A DNA stretch of 64,000 bases from Bacteroidales bacterium (GTDB lineage Bacteria; Bacteroidota; Bacteroidia; Bacteroidales; JAAYJT01). The translations under genes and the position numbers were made by a program. The notes under the pieces are model-generated. The model was not told the origin of the DNA. It did not search any database and saw nothing but the letters and a program-made list of their open reading frames with translations. Position 1 is the stretch's first letter, and each line of letters starts with the position of its first letter. The stretch spans positions 62,001-126,000 of the forward strand of contig JACZJK010000005.1 in assembly GCA_014860575.1 (NCBI GenBank). The letters run 5' to 3'. This document shows, in pieces, positions 42,911-51,501 of this stretch.

Positions 42911-44578
42911 TTACATGCGGAAAACACCATAATTGGTTTCTTCAAATTTGCGGTTTAGCGACATGGAAATGCCCATGGCAAGGATTTTACGTGTGTCAAC
43001 GGGATCAATGATGCCGTCGTCCCACAAACGCGCTGTGCTGAAATAAGCCGAGCCTTCGTGTTCGTATTTGTCTAATATATTCTGTTTCAATTTGGTTTCT
43101 TCATCAAGTGGGAACTCTTTTCCTTTAGACTGTAATTGATCTTTTTTGACCGAAATTAAAACTTGTGCTGCCTGCTCACCACCCATTACGGAGATCTTTG
43201 AGTTCGGATACATGAAAAGCAAGCGGGGTTCGTAGGCACGCCCTGCCATGGCGTAGTTTCCAGCGCCAAACGAACCGCCGAAAACTATCGTGAATTTGGG
43301 CACGTTCGCATTCGCAACTGCATTAACCATCTTGGCGCCGTCCCTGGCGATTCCCCTGTGTTCGTATTCTTTCCCGACAATAAATCCTGTGATGTTCTGC
43401 AGAAAGATTAAAGGGATATTGCGCGTGGCACAAAGCTCCACAAAGTGCGCACCCTTCAGCGCCGATTCAGAAAAAAGGACACCATTATTTGCAATGATCC
43501 CCACCGGGAAACCCATGATATTGGCGAACCCGGTAACAAGAGTTGTTGCATAGCGGGCTTTGAACTCATGGAAGCGGCTGCCATCCACCACACGGGAGAT
43601 CAGCTCCCTGGAATCAACTGCTTTTCGCAGATCTACAGGAAGGATTCCATAAAGTTCTTTGGGGTCGTAGTAAGGGTCTTCCGGAGTGGCAATATCTAAA
43701 ATCTGCCGCTGCGGAACTTTCAGGGTTGAAAAAATATTGCGGCAGATACGTAAGGCATGGTGATCGTTCACAGCATAGTGATCGGCAACGCCTGAAATGG
43801 AAGTGTGCACATCAGCGCCACCCAGTTCTTCGGCGCTGACTTCCTCTCCTGTGGCGGCTTTTACCAGCGGAGGCCCGCCAATAAAAATAGTTCCCTGTTT
43901 GCCCACGATGATGGTTTCGTCGCACATTGCCGGAACATAGGCGCCTCCAGCTGTACAGCTTCCCATTACGATAGCGATCTGCGGAATGCCTGCCGCACTC
44001 ATCCTGGCCTGGTTATAGAAAAAACGGCCAAAGTGGTCACGATCAGGAAAAACTTCGGATTGCTGGGGAAGGAATACGCCACCGGAATCCACCAGGTAAA
44101 CCGTGGGCAAATGGTTTTGCATGGCTATCTCCTGAGTGCGAATATGCTTGCGGATGGTTTCTTTAACATAAGTGCCGCCTTTCACGGTGGCATCGTTGGC
44201 TATAATCACCGTTTCACGGCCTTGTATGACCCCAATGCCGGTGACGATGCCCGCCGAAGGAAACTCATTTTCGTACATGCCATAAGCCGCCAGCGGCGAC
44301 AATTCCAGGAAAGGTGTTCCGGGGTCAACAAGCAGGTCAATGCGTTCGCGGGCAAGCAATTTGCCACGTTCGCGGTGAAGTTTCACAGCTTTCTCAGGCG
44401 CGCCGTTGGTAACATCTTCGAGGGTCTGACGGTAATCGTTCAGCACCTGAAGGTAAGCCTTACGGTTCTCAGCAAAAGTAGCAGAGGTGGGGCTTATGTT
44501 GGATTCTATTCGGTACAAGGCTAATGATGTTAAAAGTTGTTGATTACGATGCAAGTTAATGTAAAGAAACAAGATCAT
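42911..44578 (-). CDS. Methylcrotonyl-CoA carboxylase, carboxyltransferase subunit
   Basis: Beta subunit, up to 555 aa, moves carboxylate from biotin to 3-methylcrotonyl-CoA. The carboxyltransferase fold shows in [51 protein letters not shown], and [29 protein letters not shown]. The first 20 residues ([12 protein letters not shown] and on) do not resemble the family; TTG at 44518 may be the true start. First gene of the cluster on its strand; no -7 box was found upstream. Confidence 0.88.
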   Translation of the reverse strand: MILFLYINLHRNQQLLTSLALYRIESNISPTSATFAENRKAYLQVLNDYRQTLEDVTNGAPEKAVKLHRERGKLLARERIDLLVDPGTPFLELSPLAAYGMYENEFPSAGIVTGIGVIQGRETVIIANDATVKGGTYVKETIRKHIRTQEIAMQNHLPTVYLVDSGGVFLPQQSEVFPDRDHFGRFFYNQARMSAAGIPQIAIVMGSCTAGGAYVPAMCDETIIVGKQGTIFIGGPPLVKAATGEEVSAEELGGADVHTSISGVADHYAVNDHHALRICRNIFSTLKVPQRQILDIATPEDPYYDPKELYGILPVDLRKAVDSRELISRVVDGSRFHEFKARYATTLVTGFANIMGFPVGIIANNGVLFSESALKGAHFVELCATRNIPLIFLQNITGFIVGKEYEHRGIARDGAKMVNAVANANVPKFTIVFGGSFGAGNYAMAGRAYEPRLLFMYPNSKISVMGGEQAAQVLISVKKDQLQSKGKEFPLDEETKLKQNILDKYEHEGSAYFSTARLWDDGIIDPVDTRKILAMGISMSLNRKFEETNYGVFRM

Positions 44579-44620
44579 TAAAATATTTGTTCAGCTTGCT
44601 ATATGATGTTCCTGTCCTAG

Positions 44621-44650
44621 TGAAGTCAAATTCGCAGATTTGCGACTTCA
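44621..44650. other. Imperfect hairpin in the gap between the carboxyltransferase gene and 44715
   Basis: TGAAGTC (44621-44627) and GACTTCA (44644-44650) can pair, extended by AAAT/ATTT with a two-base bulge. No T-run follows on either side, so it is not a typical terminator. Confidence 0.45.
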
Positions 44651-44714
44651 TGAGTGTCCGCTGCTACAAAAGCTTAGACGCAGCAGCAACCACAAAACTT
44701 TATCTTGTTCATTG

Positions 44715-45188
44715 TCACCAACTAAGGCAAAAGCTATTTTCTCCACTTTTTCTTTTTATTTTCATGCTTCCTGCTTCTACCCCATAAGTCCAATGGCCGA
44801 TAAATATCAATCTTAAAGGGTCTGTATCTTTGGTAATAGTCAAACTTCCTATTTCCCAAATTCTGCAAGTTTCATATCCCTTCGTGTTCCGAACATCAGT
44901 ATCCAATGTCCATTTAATTTCTCCATTCTCTTTTAGTGTCAGAATTGGCGAAAGCGTATCATTTCGGTTGTCCAATATAAGTTCACCATTACCTGATAAC
45001 GGAAATCTTGTAGCACTTTCACTAATTTCTATTGGGGCTGTTTTAACAGCAGAAAATGGTCCATCATCCATGCCACAACCGCGTGTAAAAGTGTAGACAA
45101 CAGAAAGTACAAAACCTAAATATGCAATGACCCCAATCCCTATTATTGAAGCAATTACAATGATTATTTTCTTTAATGTTTTGGTCAT
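44715..45188 (-). CDS. Membrane-anchored hypothetical protein
   Basis: Protein of 157 aa with one N-terminal membrane helix (IIIVIASIIGIGVIAYLGFVLSVV) after a basic start (MTKTLKK), so it is probably anchored in the inner membrane with the rest outside. The remainder is strand-rich (NGELILDNRNDTL, GEIKWTLDTDV, GSLTITKDTDPLRLIFIG). I recognise no family. Neighbours give no hint. Confidence 0.6.
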   Translation of the reverse strand: MTKTLKKIIIVIASIIGIGVIAYLGFVLSVVYTFTRGCGMDDGPFSAVKTAPIEISESATRFPLSGNGELILDNRNDTLSPILTLKENGEIKWTLDTDVRNTKGYETCRIWEIGSLTITKDTDPLRLIFIGHWTYGVEAGSMKIKRKSGENSFCLSW

Positions 45189-45213
45189 TGTCTATTGTCC
45201 TAATGTCAAAGGC

Positions 45214-45466
45214 CTAATTCTGTCGTTTATCAATTACAATGCAGACCAACTCTTTGATTTCGTTAACTATGTCAGCATACAAATGTCAGACAGGCTCTGA
45301 TATCATCAGGCTCCAGAACCGGGTAGGCAGCAAGTATGTTTTCCGGGGTTTCGCCAGCAGCAAGGTACTCAAGGATGGTTGAAACACTAATCCGTATGCC
45401 CCTGATAACTGGCTTTCCGTTGCAAATATCCGGATGGCTGCTTATTCTGTTAATCAGTTTTTCCAT
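45214..45466 (-). pseudogene. DUF433 antitoxin-like gene, frameshifted near its 3' end
   Basis: The first 60 codons encode a clear DUF433 domain (ISSHPDICNGKPVIRGIRISV, EYLAAGETPENIL, YPVLEPDDIRACL as seen; key motif HPDICNGKPVIRG and PDDIRACL). The frame then stops at 45272. One base away, the sequence continues HLYADIVNEIKEL and on to a stop at 45214, which looks like the missing DUF433 end (usual ACLxYA pattern, family length about 75-80 aa). A single extra base near 45286 explains this. The usual PIN/DUF5615 toxin gene is absent. Confidence 0.7.
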
Positions 45467-45479
45467 AGGTGGTTTTTTA

Positions 45480-45487
45480 CAAAGGTA
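45480..45487 (-). promoter_or_regulatory. -7 box (TAnnTTTG) for the DUF433 gene
   Basis: Minus strand reads TACCTTTG, exact consensus match, 14 bases before the start codon. Confidence 0.55.
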
Positions 45488-45585
45488 TTAATATTTGCAG
45501 GGAAACGACATGGTGAAAGTGCTGTGTTAAATCTTAAAAGCTGTCAATTAAAACATTTTCAAAATAATACAATCCGAATATACGT

Positions 45586-46428
45586 TTATCCCACTCTCAA
45601 TTCGGCTAAATTAAACCTTTCCTTCACCTTCGCTCCTTTCGGGTTTTTCTCCAGCGTGCAGCATTCGGTGTAGTGGTCGTGCTCGAAAAACAGGATGTAA
45701 TCATTTTCAACCGCTTCGTTAAGCAGGCTTTCTTTTTCATCCAGCGTAAGCAGGGGCTGAATGTCGTAGCTCATGATATACGGCAGGGGCAAATGTGCGG
45801 AGGTGGGCAGGGCATCGGATGTATAAACCACCGTTTTGCCTTTGTAGCTGATAAACGGAATGGCTTGCCCCATGGTGTGGCCGTTGAATATTTTTACCTT
45901 GAAACCCGGGAAGAGCTCGCCATCCTGATCAAATAATCTCAGGCGATCTTTCAAAGGTAAAAGGTTCTCAGGAGGATAAGATGGCTTTTCGCGCTTGTTT
46001 GGATTGATGGCCCAATCCCATTGCTGACGGCTTACATGATAGGTTGCGTTCGGAAAGGCTGGAAAAAGATTTCCATTTTCATCCTCGTCCACGCTGCCTC
46101 CGCAATGGTCGAAATGCAAGTGGGTGAGAAAAACATCGGTAATATCTTCCGCTGTGAACCCAACCTCAGCCAACGATTTCTTCAGGTTGATTTCGTCGTC
46201 GTTCAGACTGAAATACTGCGTGTTTTTATCCTTGTTCTTGTTGCCCATGCCGTTGTTGACAAGTATTTTGCGATCGCCATCCACTACCAGCAGGCAGCGC
46301 ATGCTCAGCGTAATGTAGTTGTTTTCATCAGCAGGATAAGATTTGCTCCAGATGACTTTGGGAACCACGCCGAACATGGTGCCGCCATCAAGTTTAAAAT
46401 AGCCGGTTTCGATAGGGTAGAGTTGCAT
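45586..46428 (-). CDS. Metallo-beta-lactamase fold hydrolase
   Basis: Cytoplasmic binuclear-zinc hydrolase of 280 aa. The metal motif is THLHFDHCGG (HxHxDH), with further ligands in IFNGHTMGQA, YTSDALPTS and the C-terminal FEHDH. The general layout (GTMFGVVPKVIW near the start) resembles YtnP/lactonase-like members. No signal peptide. Substrate unknown. Confidence 0.85.
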   Translation of the reverse strand: MQLYPIETGYFKLDGGTMFGVVPKVIWSKSYPADENNYITLSMRCLLVVDGDRKILVNNGMGNKNKDKNTQYFSLNDDEINLKKSLAEVGFTAEDITDVFLTHLHFDHCGGSVDEDENGNLFPAFPNATYHVSRQQWDWAINPNKREKPSYPPENLLPLKDRLRLFDQDGELFPGFKVKIFNGHTMGQAIPFISYKGKTVVYTSDALPTSAHLPLPYIMSYDIQPLLTLDEKESLLNEAVENDYILFFEHDHYTECCTLEKNPKGAKVKERFNLAELRVG

Positions 46429-46504
46429 AAAAGGGAAGTTTCTTAATTAACAAGCAGGAAGCTTTCAGGTTCAATTTATTCAGTTTGTGTAGGACCTGTA
46501 ACGG

Positions 46505-46720
46505 TTATTTTGGCAGCTTGAGCAAATACTCAAGTCCGTTGAGCTTGATTTCATAAATTGTTTGCAGCAATACACCGAGTTTTCCTTTCGGGAAGCCTTT
46601 ACGGTTAAGCCATTCAAGATAAGAAACAGGCAAATCGCAAAGAATCCGACCCTTGTATTTTCCAAAAGGCATTTCCATGCTTATTAGCAAACCGAATATT
46701 TCAGGACCGGGTTGATTCAC
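46505..46720 (-). CDS. DUF3820 family protein
   Basis: Short protein, 71 aa. Residues 16-50 carry the family pattern MPFGKYKGRILCDLPVSYL and EWLNRKGFPKGKLGVLL. The first 15 residues (MNQPGPEIFGLLISM) are atypical; ATG in MEMPFGKYKG could be the true start. Related modules occur in exonuclease-like proteins, but no activity is known for stand-alone copies. Confidence 0.75.
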   Translation of the reverse strand: MNQPGPEIFGLLISMEMPFGKYKGRILCDLPVSYLEWLNRKGFPKGKLGVLLQTIYEIKLNGLEYLLKLPK

Positions 46721-46738
46721 TAATACAATGTTTACTCG

Positions 46739-47281
46739 TCAAACTATTTCAGGTGCTTGCGTAGACTGTTTTTCAATAATCAAATCATTATATGATTTCG
46801 AAATGAAATCTTCGGGTTCAATTTTCAAGTAATCCGCATAATGCCTGCACTGCCGCTGCAGTTCTTCCAATCCGATTTCACCAGTTTCATCAATGGCTTC
46901 CACCTCAACAAAGGTTCCGAGGTATTGCACTGAATCGAAATGAAATTTCACATTATCAATAAAATAAATCTTCCTGATTTTTTCGACCACCACTTTTACG
47001 CCTGATGTTTTTGTAAGGATATCTTTCAATGCCGGATCGGGTTTGTGCTGGTAAAGCAGGACATTGGATTGCTTTGCACCGGCAGTATCCGGGCGTTCGT
47101 AATAAATCAGTGAATTTTCGATATTCCCTTCGCGAAGCTTCAGACGGCCTTTTTTAGCATTGAAATAAGTGTCGGTTTGATGATCTTCGCCAATGAATTT
47201 CGGGTTTAACCTGAGCAGGCTTTTCTCAAGTTCGTCTAAGATGTTTGTTTGGGCTTTGAATTCGAAGTTTAGAATGGGCAT
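46739..47281 (-). CDS. CYTH domain protein
   Basis: CyaB/thiamine-triphosphatase-type triphosphate tunnel enzyme, 180 aa. It starts NFEFKAQ (the EXEXK motif in variant form), followed by TDTYFNAKKGRLKLREG, YYERPD and FHFDSVQYLGTFVEVEAID, which supply the charged residues lining the tunnel. ATG 47281 is used; the frame extends to 47410 through spacer. May be a class IV adenylate cyclase or a triphosphatase; it cannot be decided by eye. Confidence 0.82.
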   Translation of the reverse strand: MPILNFEFKAQTNILDELEKSLLRLNPKFIGEDHQTDTYFNAKKGRLKLREGNIENSLIYYERPDTAGAKQSNVLLYQHKPDPALKDILTKTSGVKVVVEKIRKIYFIDNVKFHFDSVQYLGTFVEVEAIDETGEIGLEELQRQCRHYADYLKIEPEDFISKSYNDLIIEKQSTQAPEIV

Positions 47282-47406
47282 AATGATTTTATTTTGAACC
47301 ACAGTAGACACAATAGGGCACATAGGGTTTCGCAAAAACTTAATTTCAATTAACAATCCTTTCGATCTTCTATTGTGTTCTTCTGTGCCTATTGTTGTGA
47401 GAAAAT

Positions 47407-47751
47407 TCAATATAACCTGCCTCCTGCAGGAACATCTTTATCCGGAACAACAAGCATACAATCATTGTTCTGATCCGGAACACCAAGGGTTAATACCTCC
47501 GAAACGGATTTACCGATTTGCCTTGGCGGGAAGTTAACCACACACAAAACCATTTTCCCCTGCAAATCTTCAGGTTTGTAATGAACAGCAAGTTGCGCAA
47601 TGGATTTCTTGATACCGATTTCTTCACCCAGATCAATCAGGAGTTTGTAGGAAGGATTACGGGCTTCAGGAAATTCTTCAACAGAGAAAATTCTACCGAT
47701 TCGGATGTCAACTTTCAGGAAGTCGTCGAAGGATACTAATGTGTTTGCCAT
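47407..47751 (-). CDS. tRNA-binding domain protein, CsaA-like
   Basis: Small OB-fold protein of 114 aa of the CsaA/EMAP-II type: FLKVDIRIGRIFSVEEFPEARNPSYKL and a C-terminal VLTLGVPDQNNDCMLVVPDKDVPAGGRLY (motif DIRIGRI and P...VPAGGRLY). CsaA has been described as a chaperone-like, secretion-related protein in Bacillus and as tRNA-binding by fold. No operon partner. Confidence 0.85.
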   Translation of the reverse strand: MANTLVSFDDFLKVDIRIGRIFSVEEFPEARNPSYKLLIDLGEEIGIKKSIAQLAVHYKPEDLQGKMVLCVVNFPPRQIGKSVSEVLTLGVPDQNNDCMLVVPDKDVPAGGRLY

Positions 47752-47947
47752 GGATTCACGGATTAATTATGATGCTGTGATACAGTGATACAGTGTTGCT
47801 GTGAAAACCGATAACCGATCACTGAATACTGTTTGCCTTTTTTTGCCACGGATGCACTGATTATATTTTCATTTAACTGATTAGCTGGAATAAATATTTG
47901 CCAACTGAATATTGCCAACTGCCAACTTTTATTGGCCATTTCACAGA
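47752..47947. repeat. Low-complexity spacer
   Basis: Built of repeated short words: GATTCACGGATT, GTGATACAGTGATACAGTGT, CCGATAACCGATCACTG, and CCAACTG-TTGCCAACTGCCAACT. No gene seen. Confidence 0.7.
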
Positions 47948-48895
47948 TCAAAAATGCAAGATTTTTAACCAGCTAAAAAGTTCTCTATATGCTTTTTCTC
48001 TGACTGGTTTAGATGAGAGCATCACATCGTGCACGGCACCGTCAATGCTGATGATTTTACAGTTGCCTTGTATTTTGCCGGCATGTCTGCTGATGTCTTT
48101 CACATTCACCACCAAATCTGCATGTTTGAATTTTTCATTCCATTTTGAACCGCTTGCAGATTTTGCCGGGTGGATGATCAGCAATGGCTTTCTGAGCTCA
48201 ATACCTTTCCATACCTTTTTCTGGCCCTGGTGAATGGCCCTCACCCAGCCCATGTTTGCGAGCGGCATGATATGGGGTTTCAGGTTGAGGTCATAATCCC
48301 ATTCGCCGTAATCATTTTTATGCAGGCTCGGGCCATAGAATTTTGAGAACCGGCCTGGAACATTAGCATCCGGCCAGATTTTGCCCAACCTGGCAACAAC
48401 CGGAATGACAAGTTTCTTGGTTACAATGTCCTTGTTTTGTTCGAAAAACGGGCTGTTCAGGAAGAGCGCATCAAACAAGCCCTTATCCTGATTTTTTTCT
48501 GCATACAGAAGCATTATCAGCCCGCCCATTGAATGGCCGCTGAGCAGGATTTTCTCATTTCCTTCGGAGCGGATGATATTCAGCGTTGCATCAATATCCT
48601 GGTAATACTCATCCAGATTTCTAACGTTGTTGAATTTCTGATGCGGAAGCCATGAGCGGCCGCACTTCCTCAAATCCAGCGCATAGAAGTTAAAACCTTG
48701 CGTGTTGAATTTCCTTGCCAGGTCTGTATTAAAAAAATAATCGTTGAAGCCGTGCACATGAAGTACTGCTTTTACGCTCTTTTCCGGTGCAGGTTTTCTC
48801 ACGAGTGTGCACACTACTTTGCCCTCGTAATCATCAGGCTGTGAAATGGTAAGGGATTCGAACTCATTTTTTAAAATATCTGTTTTATAACTCAT
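47948..48895 (-). CDS. Alpha/beta hydrolase, serine aminopeptidase S33/monoglyceride lipase type
   Basis: Hydrolase of 315 aa. Nucleophile elbow LLSGHSMGGLIMLL (GxSxG), oxyanion region VLHVHGFNDYFF, and FYALDLRKCGRSW are typical of Hydrolase_4/monoglyceride lipases. Candidate catalytic Asp in SIDGAVHDVML with the His in the same segment. No signal peptide. Its start overlaps the upstream AlkD-like gene by 4 bases. Confidence 0.83.
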   Translation of the reverse strand: MSYKTDILKNEFESLTISQPDDYEGKVVCTLVRKPAPEKSVKAVLHVHGFNDYFFNTDLARKFNTQGFNFYALDLRKCGRSWLPHQKFNNVRNLDEYYQDIDATLNIIRSEGNEKILLSGHSMGGLIMLLYAEKNQDKGLFDALFLNSPFFEQNKDIVTKKLVIPVVARLGKIWPDANVPGRFSKFYGPSLHKNDYGEWDYDLNLKPHIMPLANMGWVRAIHQGQKKVWKGIELRKPLLIIHPAKSASGSKWNEKFKHADLVVNVKDISRHAGKIQGNCKIISIDGAVHDVMLSSKPVREKAYRELFSWLKILHF

Positions 48896-49608
48896 TTCGA
48901 TCTTGCGAATTTCCTGCGTTTTTCCTTATCCATTTTCTCGGTTGCGTAGCTAATAATCAGGCGACCGCAATGGTCCTTCCATTGTAAAAGAAATGCTTCA
49001 ATATCGTCCGGGTATTTCTTCCATAGGCCTCTCAATAATGTTCCAATCCCTTTCTGCACATATTCCGAACCATCCATCATCAAGGGTTCAACCAATGGTA
49101 ACGCAATGTCGGGCGTGAGGCCTGTTTTGATCAGCTCATTCAATGTTACAGGCACAGTCCGGCGCTGCCATTCGGAAGTAGCGATACTCCAGCTTGCGAG
49201 TTTCGGATAATCAATTACCTTATCCAGCATGAAATTTTTCAACACAAGCATACAAAGCACATCGGTGTTGGCCCAGTTATCCATTCCCAGTGAGAACCAT
49301 TTGCCTAAGCGGTCGAAGGTTGCAGGAGTGAATTGCTCCCTTCTTGAAGCAACAAACATAATTGCCAATGAAGCTTCTTCATAGTTTCCTGTCTGAACCA
49401 ATAGTTCTCCGAGATCAAGATAGTCATCAAGGCTCATTTCATCTTTCCATGTTTCGATCCAATGCTCTTTCTGTTCTTCGAAGGTTTTCTGGTCAATGCC
49501 ATAGCCCTTGAACCCATCCTTAAAGTAACGGGAGTATTTTGCAATGTTTTCAAGGTTCACATGCTTAGCAAAGAAACCTTGTATTTCATTAAATTTGTCT
49601 TCAACCAT
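48892..49608 (-). CDS. AlkD-like DNA alkylation repair protein
   Basis: Helical-repeat protein of 238 aa resembling the AlkC/AlkD HEAT-like glycosylases that remove alkylated bases. Visible: RYFKDGFKGYGIDQ, WANTDVLCMLVL, SEWQRRTVPVTL (Trp-Arg-Arg region) and GIGTLLRGLWKKYPDDIEAFL near the C-terminus. Identity is modest, so activity is inferred. First gene of a two-gene unit with the alpha/beta hydrolase. Confidence 0.72.
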   Translation of the reverse strand: MVEDKFNEIQGFFAKHVNLENIAKYSRYFKDGFKGYGIDQKTFEEQKEHWIETWKDEMSLDDYLDLGELLVQTGNYEEASLAIMFVASRREQFTPATFDRLGKWFSLGMDNWANTDVLCMLVLKNFMLDKVIDYPKLASWSIATSEWQRRTVPVTLNELIKTGLTPDIALPLVEPLMMDGSEYVQKGIGTLLRGLWKKYPDDIEAFLLQWKDHCGRLIISYATEKMDKEKRRKFARSK

Positions 49609-49654
49609 AGCAGGGGAATTAATGTTTATTTCTTAGTGATCCGGATTGTAATAG

Positions 49655-49662
49655 CAAATGTA
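49655..49662 (-). promoter_or_regulatory. -7 box (TAnnTTTG) for the AlkD-like gene
   Basis: Minus strand reads TACATTTG, exact consensus match, 47 bases before the start codon. Confidence 0.5.
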
Positions 49663-49746
49663 TAAAACTTCTCAACTATTAAAAACGAAGTTGTAACCAA
49701 TAACCTATAAGTATCGTCAGATATTCAAATAATAAAAATGCCTCCT

Positions 49747-51411
49747 ATGAAATCAACATTATCCTTCATCATCCTGACACTGGCCATTGTTTTTAGTGTT
49801 AGTGCTCAGCCCAAAACAAAAGAAAATCAACAGTTAAGCAACGCCATTGATAAAATCCTTGAAGAGGATTACAAGGCGGACGGCCCCGGTGTTGCCGTGC
49901 TTGTTGCCAAAAACGGTAACATTCTTTATCACAAAGGCATTGGCATGGCCAACCTCGAACTTGGCGTTCCCATGCAAGCGGATATGATTTTCAGGATTGG
50001 TTCGATCACCAAACAATTTACTGCCGTTGCTATTCTGCAACTGATGGAGCAGGGAAAGCTTTCTCTTGAAGATGAGATCACAAAATTTATCCCTGATTAT
50101 CCGACCCACGATCATAAGATCACTATTCATCACCTGCTTACGCATACTTCAGGCATAGCAAGTTATACCGGCATGAAAGATTGGACGCCGGAAGTAATGA
50201 AGAAGGATTTCACACCGCTTGAAATGATAGATTTTTTCAAGGACCAGCCTATAGATTTTGAACCGGGAGAGGAATGGCGTTATAATAATTCAGGGTATTT
50301 TTTACTGGGTTATATTATTGAAAAGGTAAGTGGACAAACCTATGAGGATTATGTGAGTAAACATCTGTTCGAACCTGCCGGAATGGTAAATTCTTTGTAT
50401 GGCAATGACAGGAATATACTTAAGAACCGCGCTTATGGATACCAGCAAGGTGAGCATGGTTATGAGAATGCCAACTTTCTGAGCATGACCCAACCTTATG
50501 CTGCCGGTTCACTCATGTCAACCGTTGAAGATATGTTCAGGTGGAACCGTACACTTATTTCAGGTAAAGTAGTCAGCCAGGAGTCCCTGGCGCTCGCATG
50601 GACAAACTACACCCTGAACAACGGAAGCATGATCAATTATGGATATGGTTGGATGCCGGGAGATGTGCAGGGATCGCCTATGATAGCACACGGAGGCGGG
50701 ATCAATGGTTTTATGACCCATGAAGCATATTTCCCTGCCGAAGACTTATATGTTGTCCTCTTTTTGAACTGCACCTGCATAGGAACCGAAGCAGCACATA
50801 AAATTGCCGCACTTGCCTTAGGTAAGCCTTTCGATTACAAGGAAGTAGAAATAGAAGCGTCAAAACTTGAAGAATACACCGGCGTTTATCAGAACAGCTC
50901 CGGAAACCAGCGCAATATCTACATTGAAGATGGTAAACTTATCTCGCAACGGGTTGGTGGCGGAACTTTCCGCATCATTCCATTTGAGGCAGAAAAGTTT
51001 TTCTTTGAAAACTCACTCACGAAGATTGAGTTTACGCGGAACCGCTTAAACGAAGTTGCAGCCGGGATTATGAAATCGTCAACCGGACTTCCCGAAACCT
51101 GGGAGAAAACAGAATTGCCGTTACCGGAAAAGCGCAGGGAAATTGAGGTTCCCGAAGAAATTCTAAAAACCCATGTAGGCAATTATGAACTGATGCCAGG
51201 TTTTGTGCTCTATATCACACTCGAAGATGGCAAACTTATGGCACAGGCAACCGGGCAGAGCACAAACGAACTCTTTGCCGAATCTGAAAGTGTTTTCTTT
51301 CTGAAAGTAGTTGAGGCTTCGCTGGAGTTTATCAAAGATGAAAATGGTAAAACCGTTGCTTTGATCCTAAAGCAAGGTGGACAGGAGCTTGAGGGGAAGC
51401 GGATTCAGTAG
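49747..51411 (+). CDS. Secreted serine hydrolase, beta-lactamase class C family
   Basis: Protein of 554 aa with a signal peptide (LSFIILTLAIVFSVSAQ). The class C/esterase fold has the SxxK motif in RIGSITKQFT, the YxN motif in RYNNSGYFLLG, and a third motif region around MIAHGGGINGF. Residues from about 370 form a C-terminal beta-rich extension (EYTGVYQNSSGNQRN and HVGNYELMPGF), often seen in Bacteroidota homologues. Likely an exported peptidase or esterase rather than a resistance enzyme. ATG 49738 is an alternative start. Confidence 0.85.
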   Translation: MKSTLSFIILTLAIVFSVSAQPKTKENQQLSNAIDKILEEDYKADGPGVAVLVAKNGNILYHKGIGMANLELGVPMQADMIFRIGSITKQFTAVAILQLMEQGKLSLEDEITKFIPDYPTHDHKITIHHLLTHTSGIASYTGMKDWTPEVMKKDFTPLEMIDFFKDQPIDFEPGEEWRYNNSGYFLLGYIIEKVSGQTYEDYVSKHLFEPAGMVNSLYGNDRNILKNRAYGYQQGEHGYENANFLSMTQPYAAGSLMSTVEDMFRWNRTLISGKVVSQESLALAWTNYTLNNGSMINYGYGWMPGDVQGSPMIAHGGGINGFMTHEAYFPAEDLYVVLFLNCTCIGTEAAHKIAALALGKPFDYKEVEIEASKLEEYTGVYQNSSGNQRNIYIEDGKLISQRVGGGTFRIIPFEAEKFFFENSLTKIEFTRNRLNEVAAGIMKSSTGLPETWEKTELPLPEKRREIEVPEEILKTHVGNYELMPGFVLYITLEDGKLMAQATGQSTNELFAESESVFFLKVVEASLEFIKDENGKTVALILKQGGQELEGKRIQ

Positions 51412-51501
51412 CAGTAGGCAGCGGCAGTTGGCCGTGGGTAGTAGTGGGCAATTTGCGGTTTCGGTTCGATAAATCTAAAATCCGAAATCTGAAATCAGAA
51501 A
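51412..51501. repeat. Low-complexity spacer between convergent genes
   Basis: Repeated GCAGT/GGCAG words, then AATCCGAAATCTGAAATC-type words (51477-51505). Confidence 0.7.

Noticed and set aside
39946-44578. Propionyl-CoA carboxylase
   Set aside because: Subunit layout is shared, but the neighbouring hydratase, HMG-CoA lyase and CoA-transferase fit methylcrotonyl-CoA.
49747-51411. Antibiotic-resistance beta-lactamase
   Set aside because: The SxxK and YxN motifs are shared with esterases and peptidases, and the long C-terminal beta extension is typical of non-resistance family members in Bacteroidota.
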